In this document: one piece after another, positions 51,694-63,566 of the stretch
How the letters are laid out: each line of letters opens with the position of its first letter
Numbering within the stretch: the stretch's first letter is position 1
Origin: Mimachlamys varia
Taxonomy: Eukaryota; Mollusca; Bivalvia; Pectinida; Pectinidae
DNA length: 64,000 nucleotides
Direction: 5' to 3'
Assembly: GCA_947623455.1 (NCBI GenBank)
Contig: OX392532.1
Span: forward strand, 52,517,058 to 52,581,057
Position numbers and translations under genes: made by a program
The notes under the pieces: generated by a model
Databases searched by the model: none
What the model saw: only the letters and a program-made list of their open reading frames with translations
What the model was told of the DNA's origin: nothing

Positions 51694-51744
51694 CTTGTTA
51701 TGTATAATAGGGCGAGGGAAAGTGACACAGAAAAGCTCTTTACT

Positions 51745-51825
51745 TGTGCTGTCGATGGGGTTCGAACCCTGACCCTTGGCTCTACAGTCAGGTGCGCTAC
51801 CGGCTGAGCTAAAGGCCTAGGGAAT
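51745..51825 (-). tRNA. tRNA-like sequence, probably a SINE head or tRNA pseudogene
   Basis: Minus strand 'tagctcagccggtagcgc' is a good box A/D-arm and 'gggttcgaacccc' a perfect box B/T-arm, 45 bp apart. The anticodon stem does not pair properly and the acceptor halves do not match, so a working tRNA is unlikely. Confidence 0.5.
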
Positions 51826-52996
51826 TCAGTGTTTTTAAAGATTATATATGGCGACGCTTGAATTCAATAGGAATCCATTCTGGTTGATTTAGGTTATATC
51901 ATGCTACAATGCAGGACTTTAGCCATACCCATAGGAGAGACAAGCGTCTGGTTGAACGATCGCGGTGTATATATCTCTTCTTCCGTTGAATTGAGTACAT
52001 TGGCCACAGGCACCATATCTTGTGTATTTACGTACTGCAACCTTCGTAGACAGGGCCAGCCATTCTGGTAAGTAGAGATTACACATTTGTTTAAGAAGGA
52101 GGAAGGCATGAGTCATTAGTTGTGCCCAGAAAAGCTACACTCCCCCAAGAGGCATGAGGGCGTGGGTCAACGGGTCCATTTGGCAATCAAAATCTTAAGG
52201 AGGCTCGACCCTTTCGCAATATTAACGCTAGATTTCCTTAAAACTTTCATATGTTGATTATGCTACCAGGTAGAGATGATTTTGTGAAAATCTTAGCATT
52301 CCTACGACTTGTTTCATTTTTGGTAAAAAACACCAAAAAAATGATTTTTCTCAAAATTTAATGTTTTTTTCGGTTTTTTTTTCTCTTGTGAATGTTGTTG
52401 AAAATCGCAAACATACAATGGAATAAAAAAAGAAAACAATAGCTACCTTAAAAATATTTTATTGTGGAAAAATGGACAAAACGATTTTTACAAAGTGTGT
52501 TATTTTTATATCTAGCGGACAAATTTCAGTATTCACAGTCAAATTATTTACATACCATATAGTGACATAAACCACAGGCAAAAAATTGAATCAAAATATT
52601 ACAGACAAGCTTTTTATGCTACTTATTGAAAACTAGATTTAAAACTAAGTGTAGGGAAGGTTATCTCCCTTGATGCTATTAGGAAGTTTGTATAGGGGGT
52701 AGTATTTTTACATAACATACATGCTGTGAATGTGTACAAGCCTAAAACATTTTAGAACAGAACAACTACCAGCGTTCTGTGTTGTATTTCAACAACATAA
52801 TAGTGCATATATATAATGACATCAGGCACAGCCCTTGTGCAAACGTTCTGCCAACACGGATAATTCTACCACTCGCCGACTCTCTTACCAGTTTGAGAAA
52901 ACATGGCCAGTTGTACTGGTATTATAGGCCTACCTTCCGATTTTGTTTCTATACGGTTGCCGTCGCTGTCAGTGTCCGACCATGTGTCGATATAGT
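51826..52996. other. No recognised gene
   Basis: Two overlapping minus-strand frames of 65-71 codons at 51894-52116 (NKCVISTYQNGWPCLRRLQY in one) look somewhat protein-like but match nothing I know and lack a clear exon context. The rest is AT-rich. Confidence 0.3.
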
Positions 52997-53956
52997 CAGT
53001 GATTTTTTTACCCCTGTTAAAGTGCCGACTTTCGGTACTTTCCCCTCGTGGATTTTTTCCCAATCTGACCCTTTTTTTCCCAATTGGCTTGTAAAATAGT
53101 TCAATGAAAGATTAAAAAAAATACCTTAAATGTCCGTGTTTTAACGTCATCGGAAGCAATAAAATATTTCAGATTTATTCATAGCGTGTTTGTTTATAAT
53201 CTGTCGCTTCAACACGAATACACACTTTCATACATCTCGGTCACCAAAACGCTTCAAATAATACTACTACGTAAATACTAAGCTTCTCTAAGACCAAGAC
53301 CACCGCAATGAGTCAAGGTCACCGAGACAAAATCTCTCACAACTCCAAGTATTACACGGAGAAAATAAAAAAAAAGTGACTTACAATGCCTTTTGCTAAT
53401 TGACCAGCACTTTAATCGGCAGAAACTGTCCAGCACGGTATGTGAACCTAGTCCTAACGTTACAGTTACTAGGGAGAGTGAGACTGATGTTTTGTTAGAG
53501 AATGATCATGAGTCTGTTGCGATCGGCGTGAGTGGTTCCTGTGATACTTTGACGACTTGCAAAACATTGAAGATAAATTTGAAACGTCCAACAATTACAT
53601 AAAGCCAGTGCCTGAGGAACCCGAACTTGCCGAATATTGTCATGACGAGTCACAGTCAATGAAAGTGCACCTATAGCTAGAAGCCAGTGATAAACGGACA
53701 CAGGTTCGTTTGAAATTTGAGTGCAGTTACTGTGACAGACAGTATACTGTTCAATAAAAATCTTTATCATGAATTTGTTTGTTTATGTATTATATTAGCA
53801 CACAAATAAGATAACTGTCTGATGGTATACTCTAGTAACTTAGCATATTATGGTAGGTTCATCGTCATAAAATTCCCAATTTGAATTTTTCGCGCAATAA
53901 AATTCCCAATGAAAAAGGGCATGGGCACTTTAAATGAAAATGTAAAAAAATCACTG
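52997..53956. mobile_element. 960-bp DNA element, CAGTG ends, 5-bp target duplication
   Basis: CAGTGATTTTTTTAC at 52997 and its inverse ending CACTG at 53956; next inside 'ttaaagtgcc' is also inverted. ATAGT flanks both ends (52992-52996, 53957-53961). Subterminal 'ttcccaat' motifs as in the 44-kb element. A 69-codon frame at 53393 is not recognisable as transposase. 53962-54552: nothing recognised. Confidence 0.85.
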
Positions 53957-54561
53957 ATAGTGTACATCTATTTTTGTTGTTGTTTTGCAATAGGAGTGGT
54001 CGTGACATTTTTTTATTTCCTCGTAATCTTGAGTTGAAGATTTGAACCGTTCCCTCTCATCTCGCCATTGTTGACATCGCGACATATCACTGTGTAGAAC
54101 GAATTTGATACCCCGTTTTCAAATACCCCAGGGGTATGTTGTGTATTTATCTAGATTATCCATTCCGGATATTCAATGTTGGTTTTATGTGTTAGACCAG
54201 CCCTGCGTATGAATACATAGCATTGTTGTGAAAATAAAAGTAGTTCGATAACATGGAGTCCATGTGTTTGTAATGTGTGTGTGCGCTGGACAGTTTCCAA
54301 CGTTTGGACACCCGGTATTTCCCAGGGAAACACAACAAGGTACACAAATAGGAAGCTACGTCACCACAAAACGAGAATCAAAACTTGTGTATTACGTAGG
54401 GTCGAGCGTCCTTAAGGAAATGGTTTTATGTCACATTCAAATTCATATTTCATTGAGATCTTCCATAGGTGATTCTCAAATTCAAATTCATAAAATAATA
54501 GGACTGAACACCCAGGGGCGGTGCAAAAAACTGATAATTCAGCTATAATTATGTCGTAGAG

Positions 54562-57130
54562 CAATCAGATTAAAATACAGATCCTCACTATTACTATCGT
54601 GTGTAGGATCAGACAGCGACCAGCAGAAGGTCATGTGCAAATGACCTTTATTTTTCCATATCTAAGAAATGAACAGCCAATAAAAATGCACCCAGTAAAC
54701 CGTGTTTGGTAGACGAACAAAAATGGCAGCAGATGGAAGCGAAGAAGAGAAAATCATTCAGGGCGTTATATAACAATTTGATTAGTATATTTTGTGATAA
54801 TTTCTTTACCTTTAGTTGTTATTTCTTTTCGGACCAACGAAAAACTACAAATCAAATATGTAATTTCTAAAATGAACACACGCCTTGGCGTAGAGATCGC
54901 TAAACTGGGCATCGTCATTTTTGTTAACGGTCGTTCGGGTTTCTCGCTACTTTACTCTAGTCTAACGACAAGTGTAGAAACAAATCAAAATTAGCTTTTC
55001 ACTTTCAGGATCTGGTAAGCAGCGATTTGATTGTTGAATGCAAAGGTCATAGACCGCACATGGCCTTCTACTGGTCGCTGTCAGATCCTACACACGATAG
55101 TAATAGTGAGGATCTGTATTTAATCAGATTGAGCAGATGCTGCTTCTACAATAACAGTAACAATAGTTATTATCTGGCGACGCTTTTTAAACGATCACAC
55201 ACACATGCCAACCCGCCGATCGTAAACATTAAAATCGTAATAACTCGGTAAATATTTTGAATATCAATTTAAAATTTGGTATAGAGGTGTATTATTAGGT
55301 CATCTGACCCGAAGGGTCAGGATGACCTATAGTCATCATGCTTCGTCCGTCGCCGTGCGTCGTGCGCCGTCCGTAAACTTTTCCATTTAAACATCTTCTT
55401 CTCATAAACCAAAAGGCCCATAGACCCAATATTTGGCTTGTGCCATGCTGGGATGAAGGGGTACCAAGTTTGTTCAAACAAATGACCTTGACCTTCATTC
55501 AAGGTCACAGGGGCCAAAAAGGTCAAAATCTTTGAACGACTTCTTCTGAATAACCAAAAGGCCCAGAGACCTGATATTGGGCCTGTGTTATGCTGGGATA
55601 AAGGGGTACCAAGTTTGTTCAAACAAATGACCTTGACCTTCATTCAAGGTCACAGGGGCCGAAAAGGTCAAAATCTTTTTAAACAACTTCTTCTGAATAA
55701 CCAAAAGGCCCAGAGACCTGATATTGGTCCTGTGGCATGCTGGGATAAAGGGCTACCAAGTTTGTTCAAAGAAATGACCTTGACCTTCATTCAAGGTCAC
55801 AGGGGACAAAACGGTCATAATTTTTAAACGACTTCTTCTGAATAACCAAAAGGCCCAGAGACCTAATATTGGGCCTGTGGCATGCTGGGATAAAGGGCTA
55901 CCAAGTTTGTTCAAACAAATGACCTTGACCTTCATTCAAGGTCACAGGGGCCAAAAAGGTCAAAATCTTTGAACGACTTCTTCTGAATAACCAAAAGGCC
56001 CAGAGACCTGATATTGGGCCTGTGTTATGCTGGGATAAAGGGGTACCAAGTTTGTTCAAAGAAATGACCTTGACTTTCATTCAAGGTCACTGGGGCCAAA
56101 ACGGTCATAATCTTTAAACAACTTCTTCTGAATAACCAAAAGGCCCAGAGATCTAATATTGGGCCTGTGGCATGCTGGGATAAAGGGCTACCAAGTTTGT
56201 TCAAAGAAATGACCTTGACTTTCATTCAAGGTCACTGGGGCCAAAACGGTCATAATCTTTAAACATTTTCTTCTGAATAACCAAAAGGCCCAGATACCTA
56301 ATATTGGGCCTGTGGCATGCTGGGATAAAGGGCTACCAAGTTTGTTCAAAGAAATGACCTTGACTTTCATTCAAGGTCACTGGGGCCAAAATGGTCATAA
56401 TCTTTAAACGACTTCTTCTGAATAACCAAAAGGCCCAGAGACCTGATATTGGGCCTGTGGCATGCTGGGATAAAGGGCTACCAAGTTTGTTCAAAGAAAT
56501 GATCTTGACTTTCATTCAAGGTCACTGGGACCAAAACGGTCATAATCTTTAAACAACTTCTTCTGAATAACCAAAAGGCCCAGAGATCTAATATTGGGCC
56601 TGTGGCATGCTGGGATAAAGGGCTACCAAGTTTGTTCAAAGAAATGACCTTGACTTTCATTCAAGGTCACTGGGGCCAAAACGAAACTGTTGTTATTTTT
56701 CGTGTAGTCAAAAATCCAAGATGGCCTCCACAGCGGCCATTTTGAAAACACATTCTAAACTTCTCAAGTTCTACCAGTGGAATTGAGCTGAAACTTGCCA
56801 GAAATGATATCCTGAGATGGTCCCAACAAAGTGTTGTTATTTTTCAAGCCCATCAGAAATCCAAGAAGGCCACTATCTTGAACTTGGCAATCTATACAGG
56901 CATATTATAACTTGATTTAATGACTACACGTATTTTCATAATGATTTTACAATTGGTAGTCAGATGACCGTTAAGGCCCGTTGGGCCTCTTGTAATCATA
57001 TTAACAACATATCATCTGATGTTGTTAATTTTTTTAAGAAAATTTCTGAAGACGCTTGAAGACGCTTGTGGACGCTTTTAAGAGAGACCGCACGATAGTA
57101 ATAGTGAGGATCTGTATTTTAATCAGATTG
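54562..57130. mobile_element. 2.57-kb element with long inverted ends and 9-bp target duplication (Mutator-like?)
   Basis: Left end 'caatcagattaaaatacaga' 'tcctcactattactatcg' is inverted at 57093-57130 with one mismatch. GTCGTAGAG stands on both sides (54553-54561, 57131-57139). A third, longer inverted copy (85 bp) lies inside at 55043-55131. Inside also a short ATG-led frame at 54723 (MAADGSEEEKIIQGVI) and the nested repeat at 55297. 9-bp duplications and long TIRs suggest Mutator-like; no transposase seen. Confidence 0.75.
55297..56998. repeat. Complete 'ggtcatctgacc' repeat with nine 145-bp internal units
   Basis: Starts 'ttaggtcatctgacccgaag', ends 'gtcagatgaccgttaaggcc' 'cgttgggcctcttg'; outer 12 bp are inverted. 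From 55385 to 56690 a 145-bp unit ('aataaccaaaaggcccagag') repeats. The 60-codon minus-strand frames are repeat shadows. Nested in the larger element. Confidence 0.88.
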
Positions 57131-57500
57131 GTCGTAGAGTTAATTAATTATATTTACATTTGCGCTGTAGCCCACTATATGAACATTACCAGCAAAAATG
57201 CCTTTCATAAAAGTATGAAAGCAATGGTTCTCGAGACGTAGCATGTGGTTTAATTATGACGTCATAGATCAAGCTTGTTCAAAGAGAGTCTTGTCGCGCC
57301 GCTTCAAATAACATGAAGAATTCATGCCCTTGCGTCAAACGCTCAAATGACTAATTATTATCATTGGCGCCAATTTTATTCAAGCTGGGCTGTTCCGCCA
57401 ATGTCGTTTAAATGCGCACAAATACAAACACAGGTAATAAAATATTAATTGGAAAAAATATAAGTTAAGCAATTGTTCTATAGTAAAAATGTAAATATAT

Positions 57501-57654
57501 GGATTGAAAGTCATTTCTTTAACTTTCATAGTGCTATGAATGGTCAGCCTTTACATCCATATTCAGCATGAAGCCCTGGCAGGCTTCATTCAATATGGAT
57601 ATAACGGCTGACCTTTCATAGCATTATGAAAGTTAAAAAAATGACTTTCAATCC
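57501..57654. mobile_element. 154-bp fold-back MITE
   Basis: 'ggattgaaagtcatttcttt' onward pairs with the last 72 bp in inverse order; the whole can fold as one hairpin with tip 'agccctggcaggct'. 57140-57500: nothing recognised. Confidence 0.9.
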
Positions 57655-57827
57655 TTATGTAGGGCTGCAACGGTTAGAGAAATATAGCTGCAATAACGTA
57701 GCTCTACACAATGAGACTTTTTTTATATTGCCTCGTTAGAGCTACAAAGAGATCCAATGTATGCTTACTAGTGGAGCACCATCAACAGTGTTCAATCTGT
57801 AAGATTTGATTTAATTAGCACCTCATG

Positions 57828-58652
57828 TATGTGGCCCCGTTTTACTATTTATTAACAAAACTGGATATCCCAAATTCGACTTATGGATATATATATCCAT
57901 ACATCATTTTTAGATATCCATAATTCGATGGATTATTGATATGCGAAAATAAGCCTAAAATAAAGTAAACCTGAGCGGTAAACTATAACCAGAAACTCTT
58001 GACAGAAAAATCCAAACAAGTGGAAATAATTCAGGTGGGGCCCATAAGACAGTTCAAAATGGACACGTGTTTACAAATACTGAGTTTCAACTGTTGATGT
58101 ACCGGTAAAAGCGTAAGAATGCATCTTGAATATTGCTGATATCAGTTAATCTTTACTAAATCTATAAATATAAAATGTTATTAGGCTTGATTTTCGCTTC
58201 AGGTTTTGCCGAAAGTTGGGTATATTTGGCCTTTACAAATCCAGATATCTAAATTTGAATTATTGATATCCATAAATCATTTTTGAATATCCATAAATGG
58301 TTTTTGGATATCTTTAAATGCTTTGAATTAAGGATATCCAAAAACCATTTATGGATATCCAAAAATCGAATTATGGATATCCAAAATTCTATTTATGGAT
58401 ATCCAAAATTACATGTATTTTTGGATATCCATAATTCATTTTTGGATATCAAGAAATCATTTATGAATACATAATTTGAATTTTGGATATCCAAAAATAA
58501 TTTAGGATATCCAAAATTAATTTAAAATAACCAAAATTATTTAATGATATCATAAATTCGAATTATAGATATCCAAAAATGTGTAATGGATATCCATAAT
58601 TCAAATTTCGGATATCCAGTTTTGTTAATAAATAGTAAAACGGTGCCCCATA
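57828..58652. mobile_element. 825-bp element with 45-bp inverted ends, filled with GGATATCC motifs
   Basis: 'ccgttttactatttattaac' 'aaaactggatatcc' at left is inverted at 58608-58645; CTCATG on both sides (57822-57827, 58653-58658). The right two thirds and both ends carry many GGATATCC palindromes joined by AT-rich 'aaaattcgaattat' spacers. Confidence 0.85.
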
Positions 58653-58658
58653 CTCATG

Positions 58659-60690
58659 TGAGTATAATGTTGTCAAAATAATACAGGATTGCTGAACTAT
58701 CGAGTGTTAACCATGATAAAATATTTTTTCACAAATTTAGTAGAATCAGAAAATGTTCTTGTCAAACACAAGAAACTACAGCTTCATGACAGTTCATGTG
58801 TGATGTTATTTCAAATCTATTATATATGGCCTGCATGGCAAAATATGGAATTACTACGGCTTACAATGAATTCCTTATTTGGTCCGCATGCGCACGCCCA
58901 TCCACAAATTTAGAGGAACTCTACAGAAAAGAAACCAAGAAATTTACTGAAGTCTTAATCTGTGTTATGGCTGCTGCTACTCATTTCAGTTTATGCTTTG
59001 TTACGTATACTTGATATTTAATGATGTTTTAAATGGATTTTAATTACAAGTTGGGTAGGAGATTGACAGAAATGGTTCATAATTTAAGTATGTTTATCGA
59101 TGAGAACCAGTCAGCCGGTAATTATAAGTGATGCAAAAATCGCCGCGGTGTGAATCACATAGGCTTGCTCCATTACGAGGCATGGGACCGATTTAATATC
59201 TGGCTGGGGCAGAGCCATAGGGTATTAATATTAGTACTAAGAGAAATAAGGCTAGTCAGATAACTGGGTAACCAAACCAAAACCGGGTAACCATGTTTTT
59301 TTTTGTGTCTCCAAAAATATGGCCACATATGACACTTCATTTCTCTAAAATAAGTCACTAAGTGCATAAACAAATGTAACTTAAGGAATATTGGATGTGC
59401 AGATCGCCATATTTTTATTCTCCCTAGTTCTTGGGCGCGATGCAATGCTCTACTGAATATATTCCCAGCGATCAATTTACAATTTATTTTCATGGGTCCT
59501 TTTTGTAAATATTGCCAAAAACTATGGGTCCCACAATGTTGAATTGAAGTATTTCCAGAATTTCTATGAGTCCTTTCATAATTTTATGTGTATTGGACTC
59601 GGGACTCGCTCGTAGATTGATCACTGTATTCCTTTGTTAAAAATCTTCTTTCCTGTGTTCACCAGGGCGAACACAAGATCCTCTTCCAGTCTCTCCAACA
59701 TATGATATGCTGCGTCATAGTTTTGCATCTGAAACTCTCGCACATCTATGACCAAGTCTTAAAGACAAAGCGGAGCTGGATCGAGTCATTTTAGTACAAT
59801 AACTTTACTATTGTACATACATATGTAGTAGAAGTGGGGATTTCTGTCGAATAGGTGTCAATCCCGGATATAATGGGCATGAAATGTACTTTGTGTTGTG
59901 TGTTATTTTGTGATCTCATATATCAGACACCTATTCCTCATCATCCCTCTTCTACCGGGTTCTTTTCTATCAGGCGGGAGATTAGAGAAATGAAAACTTC
60001 GAGTCAGAAATAACAGTGCTAGTATTTATTAACAGTGTAAAATAACTGAACAGTAACAATTATAAAGGCCGTCCAGCCCTAATAATTAATGTGGCAGTTA
60101 ACCCATCCTTACCTGGACATTTGTCTTGCGTGGCGAGCTGCCTGGCTCTGTCTGCCCCACATGTGTAAAATCTCGGCTTTTTATAAACCCCGTTCGATTC
60201 TCATTGGTGGATCGCTTTTACTCCAGCCAATGGGAACGAGCGTACTATAACTATACTTGACAATAACAAAGTGCCAATATGGCCGACTATCGGTATAAAC
60301 ACTACCTGAGAGAACAACAAAAATCCCTACAACTAATATTCTATAAACCATGACGCTGTATCAACAATCTGTACCACACCAGACTGAGAGTGTTTGTAAA
60401 ATTATCTAACATGTGACATTGTAAGTCATTGAATCTAGTGAAATAACCCATCCCGACTACACATGTATATATAGTCCTATGTCTAACAGCGTAAACAAAA
60501 TGATCGATTTGTCGTTACAAAATCGTACATAATGTACCCCTCTGTGCGCATACGCTTTGCCGGTCCTTCAACTGATTGTGACATAACATAATATTCATCG
60601 AAAAGTCACATAAAAGATTTATTGGTAAACCAGAAGAAAATGTTTACAATAAAGCTTGTGTACATGTTCAGTGCTACTGGACTTCATGTT
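58659..60690. other. No recognised gene
   Basis: Frames at 58689-59014 (two overlapping phases) and 59173-59493 (minus) are unrecognised and probably chance. Near 60190-60240 'ctcattggtgg' and 'agccaatggg' are CCAAT-like, without a gene attached. Confidence 0.5.
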
Positions 60691-60694
60691 TATT

Positions 60695-61332
60695 AGCCCA
60701 TAATCATTAGATGGTGGGCTATTCAAATCGCCCTGCGTCCGTGGTCCGTCATCCGTCCGTCATTAAACAATTCTTGTTATTGCTATTTCCTGAGAAGTAC
60801 TGAATGTATCTTTCTGCTATTGCATATGTTGGTTCCCTTTGGTCCCTTATTTTGCCCTTTGATTTGGGACTAATCGGATAAACAAAATGGCTGAAAGGCG
60901 GCCATCTTGGATTTCGAAATGAAAGTTTGTTATCGCTATTTCTTGTGAAGTTCTGAATGGATCTTTCTCACATTTCACATGCAGGTTCCTCTTTGTCCTA
61001 AGGTGTGCTGGAATGATTTTTGGATCGATCGGAAATACAAAATGGCTGACAGACGGCCATCTTGGATTTTGACAATGAAAATTTGTTATCATTATATCTT
61101 GTGAAGTATTGGATGGATCTTTCCCACATTTCATATGCAGGTTTCCCAGGGTGCCTAAGTGTGCTGCATTGAATTTGGGACTGATTGGAAAAACTAAATG
61201 CCTGACAGATGGCTACCTTGGATTTTGACAATGAAAATTTGTTATCATTATATCTTGTGAAGTATTGGATGGATATTTCCCAAATTTCATATGCAGGTTC
61301 CCCTTGTTAATAAAAACACAAGATGGATTTTT
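60695..61332. repeat. 'gatggtgggctattcaaatcg' repeat with about 165-bp internal units
   Basis: Bivalve dispersed element; 'cggccatcttggatttt' with 'tcttgtgaagtattggatgg' recurs near 60900, 61060 and 61210. Cut by the next element at 61333. Confidence 0.75.
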
Positions 61333-62190
61333 AGGTCACCTGAGACGAAGTCTCAACTGACCTATTCCAATCACTTTCCGTCCGGCGTCGTGCGTAGTCC
61401 GTCGTGCGTAAACTTTTCACATTTTCAATATCTTCTCCAGAACCAGTGGGTGGAACCTTTTCAATTTTGGCCAAAATAATTCTTAGTTGTCTTGATGAGG
61501 ATACAGATTTATAAAATTGGGATTCCTGTCTCTACCCTAGGGGCTAGGGCGGGGCCCCAAAAGGAAAATTATCCTAAATTTCAAAAATCTTCTTTTCCAG
61601 ACTCAGAGGTACTACAGCCTCTTTCTCTACATTGATAGATAGATCATCAGGGGCTTTGTTTAATTTTTGTAAATTTCAGTACCCCCTGGGCTCACCGTTT
61701 CCCCTTGGCGAAGGGGTAAAGTTTATTTTAGTTTATATAAGGAAATAACCCTTTGGGTATATTTTGTCCATTTAAAATAGGAAATTATTTCTACTTTGTC
61801 ACAATCATCCTTGGAGAAAGATAGAATCAATCTGTAAAATGTGGGTTCCTGCCCCTACCCCAGGGGCCAGGGCGGGGCCCCAAAGGGGAAATTATCCTAA
61901 ATTTCAAAAATCTTCTTCTCCAGACTCAGAGGTACCTCAGCCTATTTCTTTGGATTTTGGAACTTATCAGAAAAACAAAACTCCTTATTAGATATCTTCT
62001 TTCAACTGTTTTTAATTTTCACAAGAAACTTCACAGTTCATAGCAATAAGATAAAATGTAGAAAAAACATATAGAACAAAGATTAAATACGTAAATGCAT
62101 GTTAAAATAAGAAGGGAAAAGATCAATTATTCTAAGAATGAATGATCATCAATTGAGGACGCCAAGATCCCTCTGGGATCTCTTGTATAT
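61333..62190. repeat. 'aggtcacctgagacgaag' repeat, nested
   Basis: Starts 'aggtcacctgagacgaagtc', ends 'ccctctgggatctcttg'. Two internal copies (about 61530, 61850) of 'ggcggggccccaaaaggaaa' with 'tcttctccagactcagaggt'. 62191-62411: nothing recognised. Confidence 0.75.
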
Positions 62191-62411
62191 ACTATTAAGG
62201 TCTATCTTGATTTTGGTGTTATCAATCAAGGTCGAAGGTCAATGATACGATTGTTTTTAAAGAAATTGTATGAACCTCTTGACGGATTCCATTCATATTC
62301 GCATCCGTCATAATAATCATGATCTGTAACGAAATGTTATCCACTCTTTGCACTTTTGAGTGAAGCTACCATTCCTCTGATTATTGTTGTCATGTCATGA
62401 GTATACTAAGA

Positions 62412-63294
62412 GTAATAACAAATGATGCCATAATACAAGAAAGCATTTACTTTCTGATTTAGAGGTGGTGATAACAAATGATACCATAATACCAGAAAGC
62501 ACTTACTTCCTGATTTAGAGGTAGTGATAACAACTGATACCATAATACCAGAAAGCACTTACTTCCTGATTTAGAAGTAGTTATAACAACTGATACCATA
62601 ATACCAGAAAGCACTTACTTCCTGATTTAGAGGTAGTGATAACAACTGATACCATAATACCAGAAAGCACTTACTTCCTGATTTAGAGGTAGTGATAACA
62701 ACTGATGCCATAATACCAGAAAGCACTTACTTCCTGATTTAGAGGTAGTGATAACAACTGATACCATAATACCAGAAAGCACTTACTTCCTGATTTAGAA
62801 GTAGTTATAACAACTGATACCATAATACCAGAAAGCACTTACTTCCTGATTTAGAGGTAGTGATAACAACTGATACCATAATACCAGAAAGCACTTACTT
62901 CCTGATTTAGAAGTAGTTATAACAACTGATACCATAATACCAGAAAGCACTTACTTCCTGATTTAGAAGTAGTTATAACAACTGATACCATAATACCAGA
63001 AAGCACTTACTTCCTGATTTAGAGGTAGTGATAACAAATGATACCAGAAAGCACTTACTTCCTGATTTAGAAGTAGTTATAACAACTGATACCATAATAC
63101 CAGAAAGCACTTACTTCCTGATTTAGAAGTAGTTATAACAACTGATACCATAATACCAGAAAGCACTTACTTCCTGATTTAGAAGTAGTTATAACAACTG
63201 ATACCATAATACCAGAAAGCACTTACTTCCTGATTTAGAGGTAGTGATAACAAATGATACCAGAAAGCACTTACTTCCTGATTTAGAGGTAGGG
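62412..63294. repeat. 56-bp tandem repeat upstream of ZNF-G
   Basis: About 16 units of 'gataacaactgataccataa' 'taccagaaagcacttacttc' 'ctgatttagaggtagt'; two units lack 'ataccata' segments. Alternating gaggtagtg / gaagtagtt versions suggest a dimeric history. Confidence 0.93.
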
Positions 63295-63544
63295 GGTATG
63301 TCTAAGTGTAAGAAGCCATGTACTTTGTTTTTATTTACTTACAAGTGAAAGACAGAACTTGGCATGGTCTGAAATCTGGCTATATATCTTGTAATTAGTA
63401 AGATGACCAACATCCCCTTGATACGATAAGAGTATATGATGAATTATTGTGACAATTTTATAGTATACGGTATAAAGTGGATATAGCACAGTATTCACAG
63501 ACGGGTAAACATATCTAATCTGATTTCTTCTTGTCTTATTTCAG
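63295..63544 (+). other. Intron 3' part upstream of ZNF-G exon
   Basis: AT-rich, ends 'tcttgtcttatttcag' at 63544, a good branch/pyrimidine/acceptor arrangement before the conserved AACATTAAAGGAGACAT exon start. Confidence 0.6.
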
Positions 63545-63566
63545 GAACATTAAAGGAGACATTTCA

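Noticed and set aside
51745..51825. Functional tRNA gene
   Set aside because: A and B boxes are good, but anticodon and acceptor stems do not pair.
55295..56660. 60-110-residue MKVKVISLNKLGSPLSQH proteins
   Set aside because: Frames of the 145-bp repeat; repeat-wide indels break them at each unit.
58689..59014. Small protein gene
   Set aside because: Two overlapping phases of similar length, no homology recognised, no splice or promoter context.
59790..60320. LTR with CCAAT and TATA-like motifs
   Set aside because: No second LTR, no TG...CA borders with duplication, no coding region next to it.
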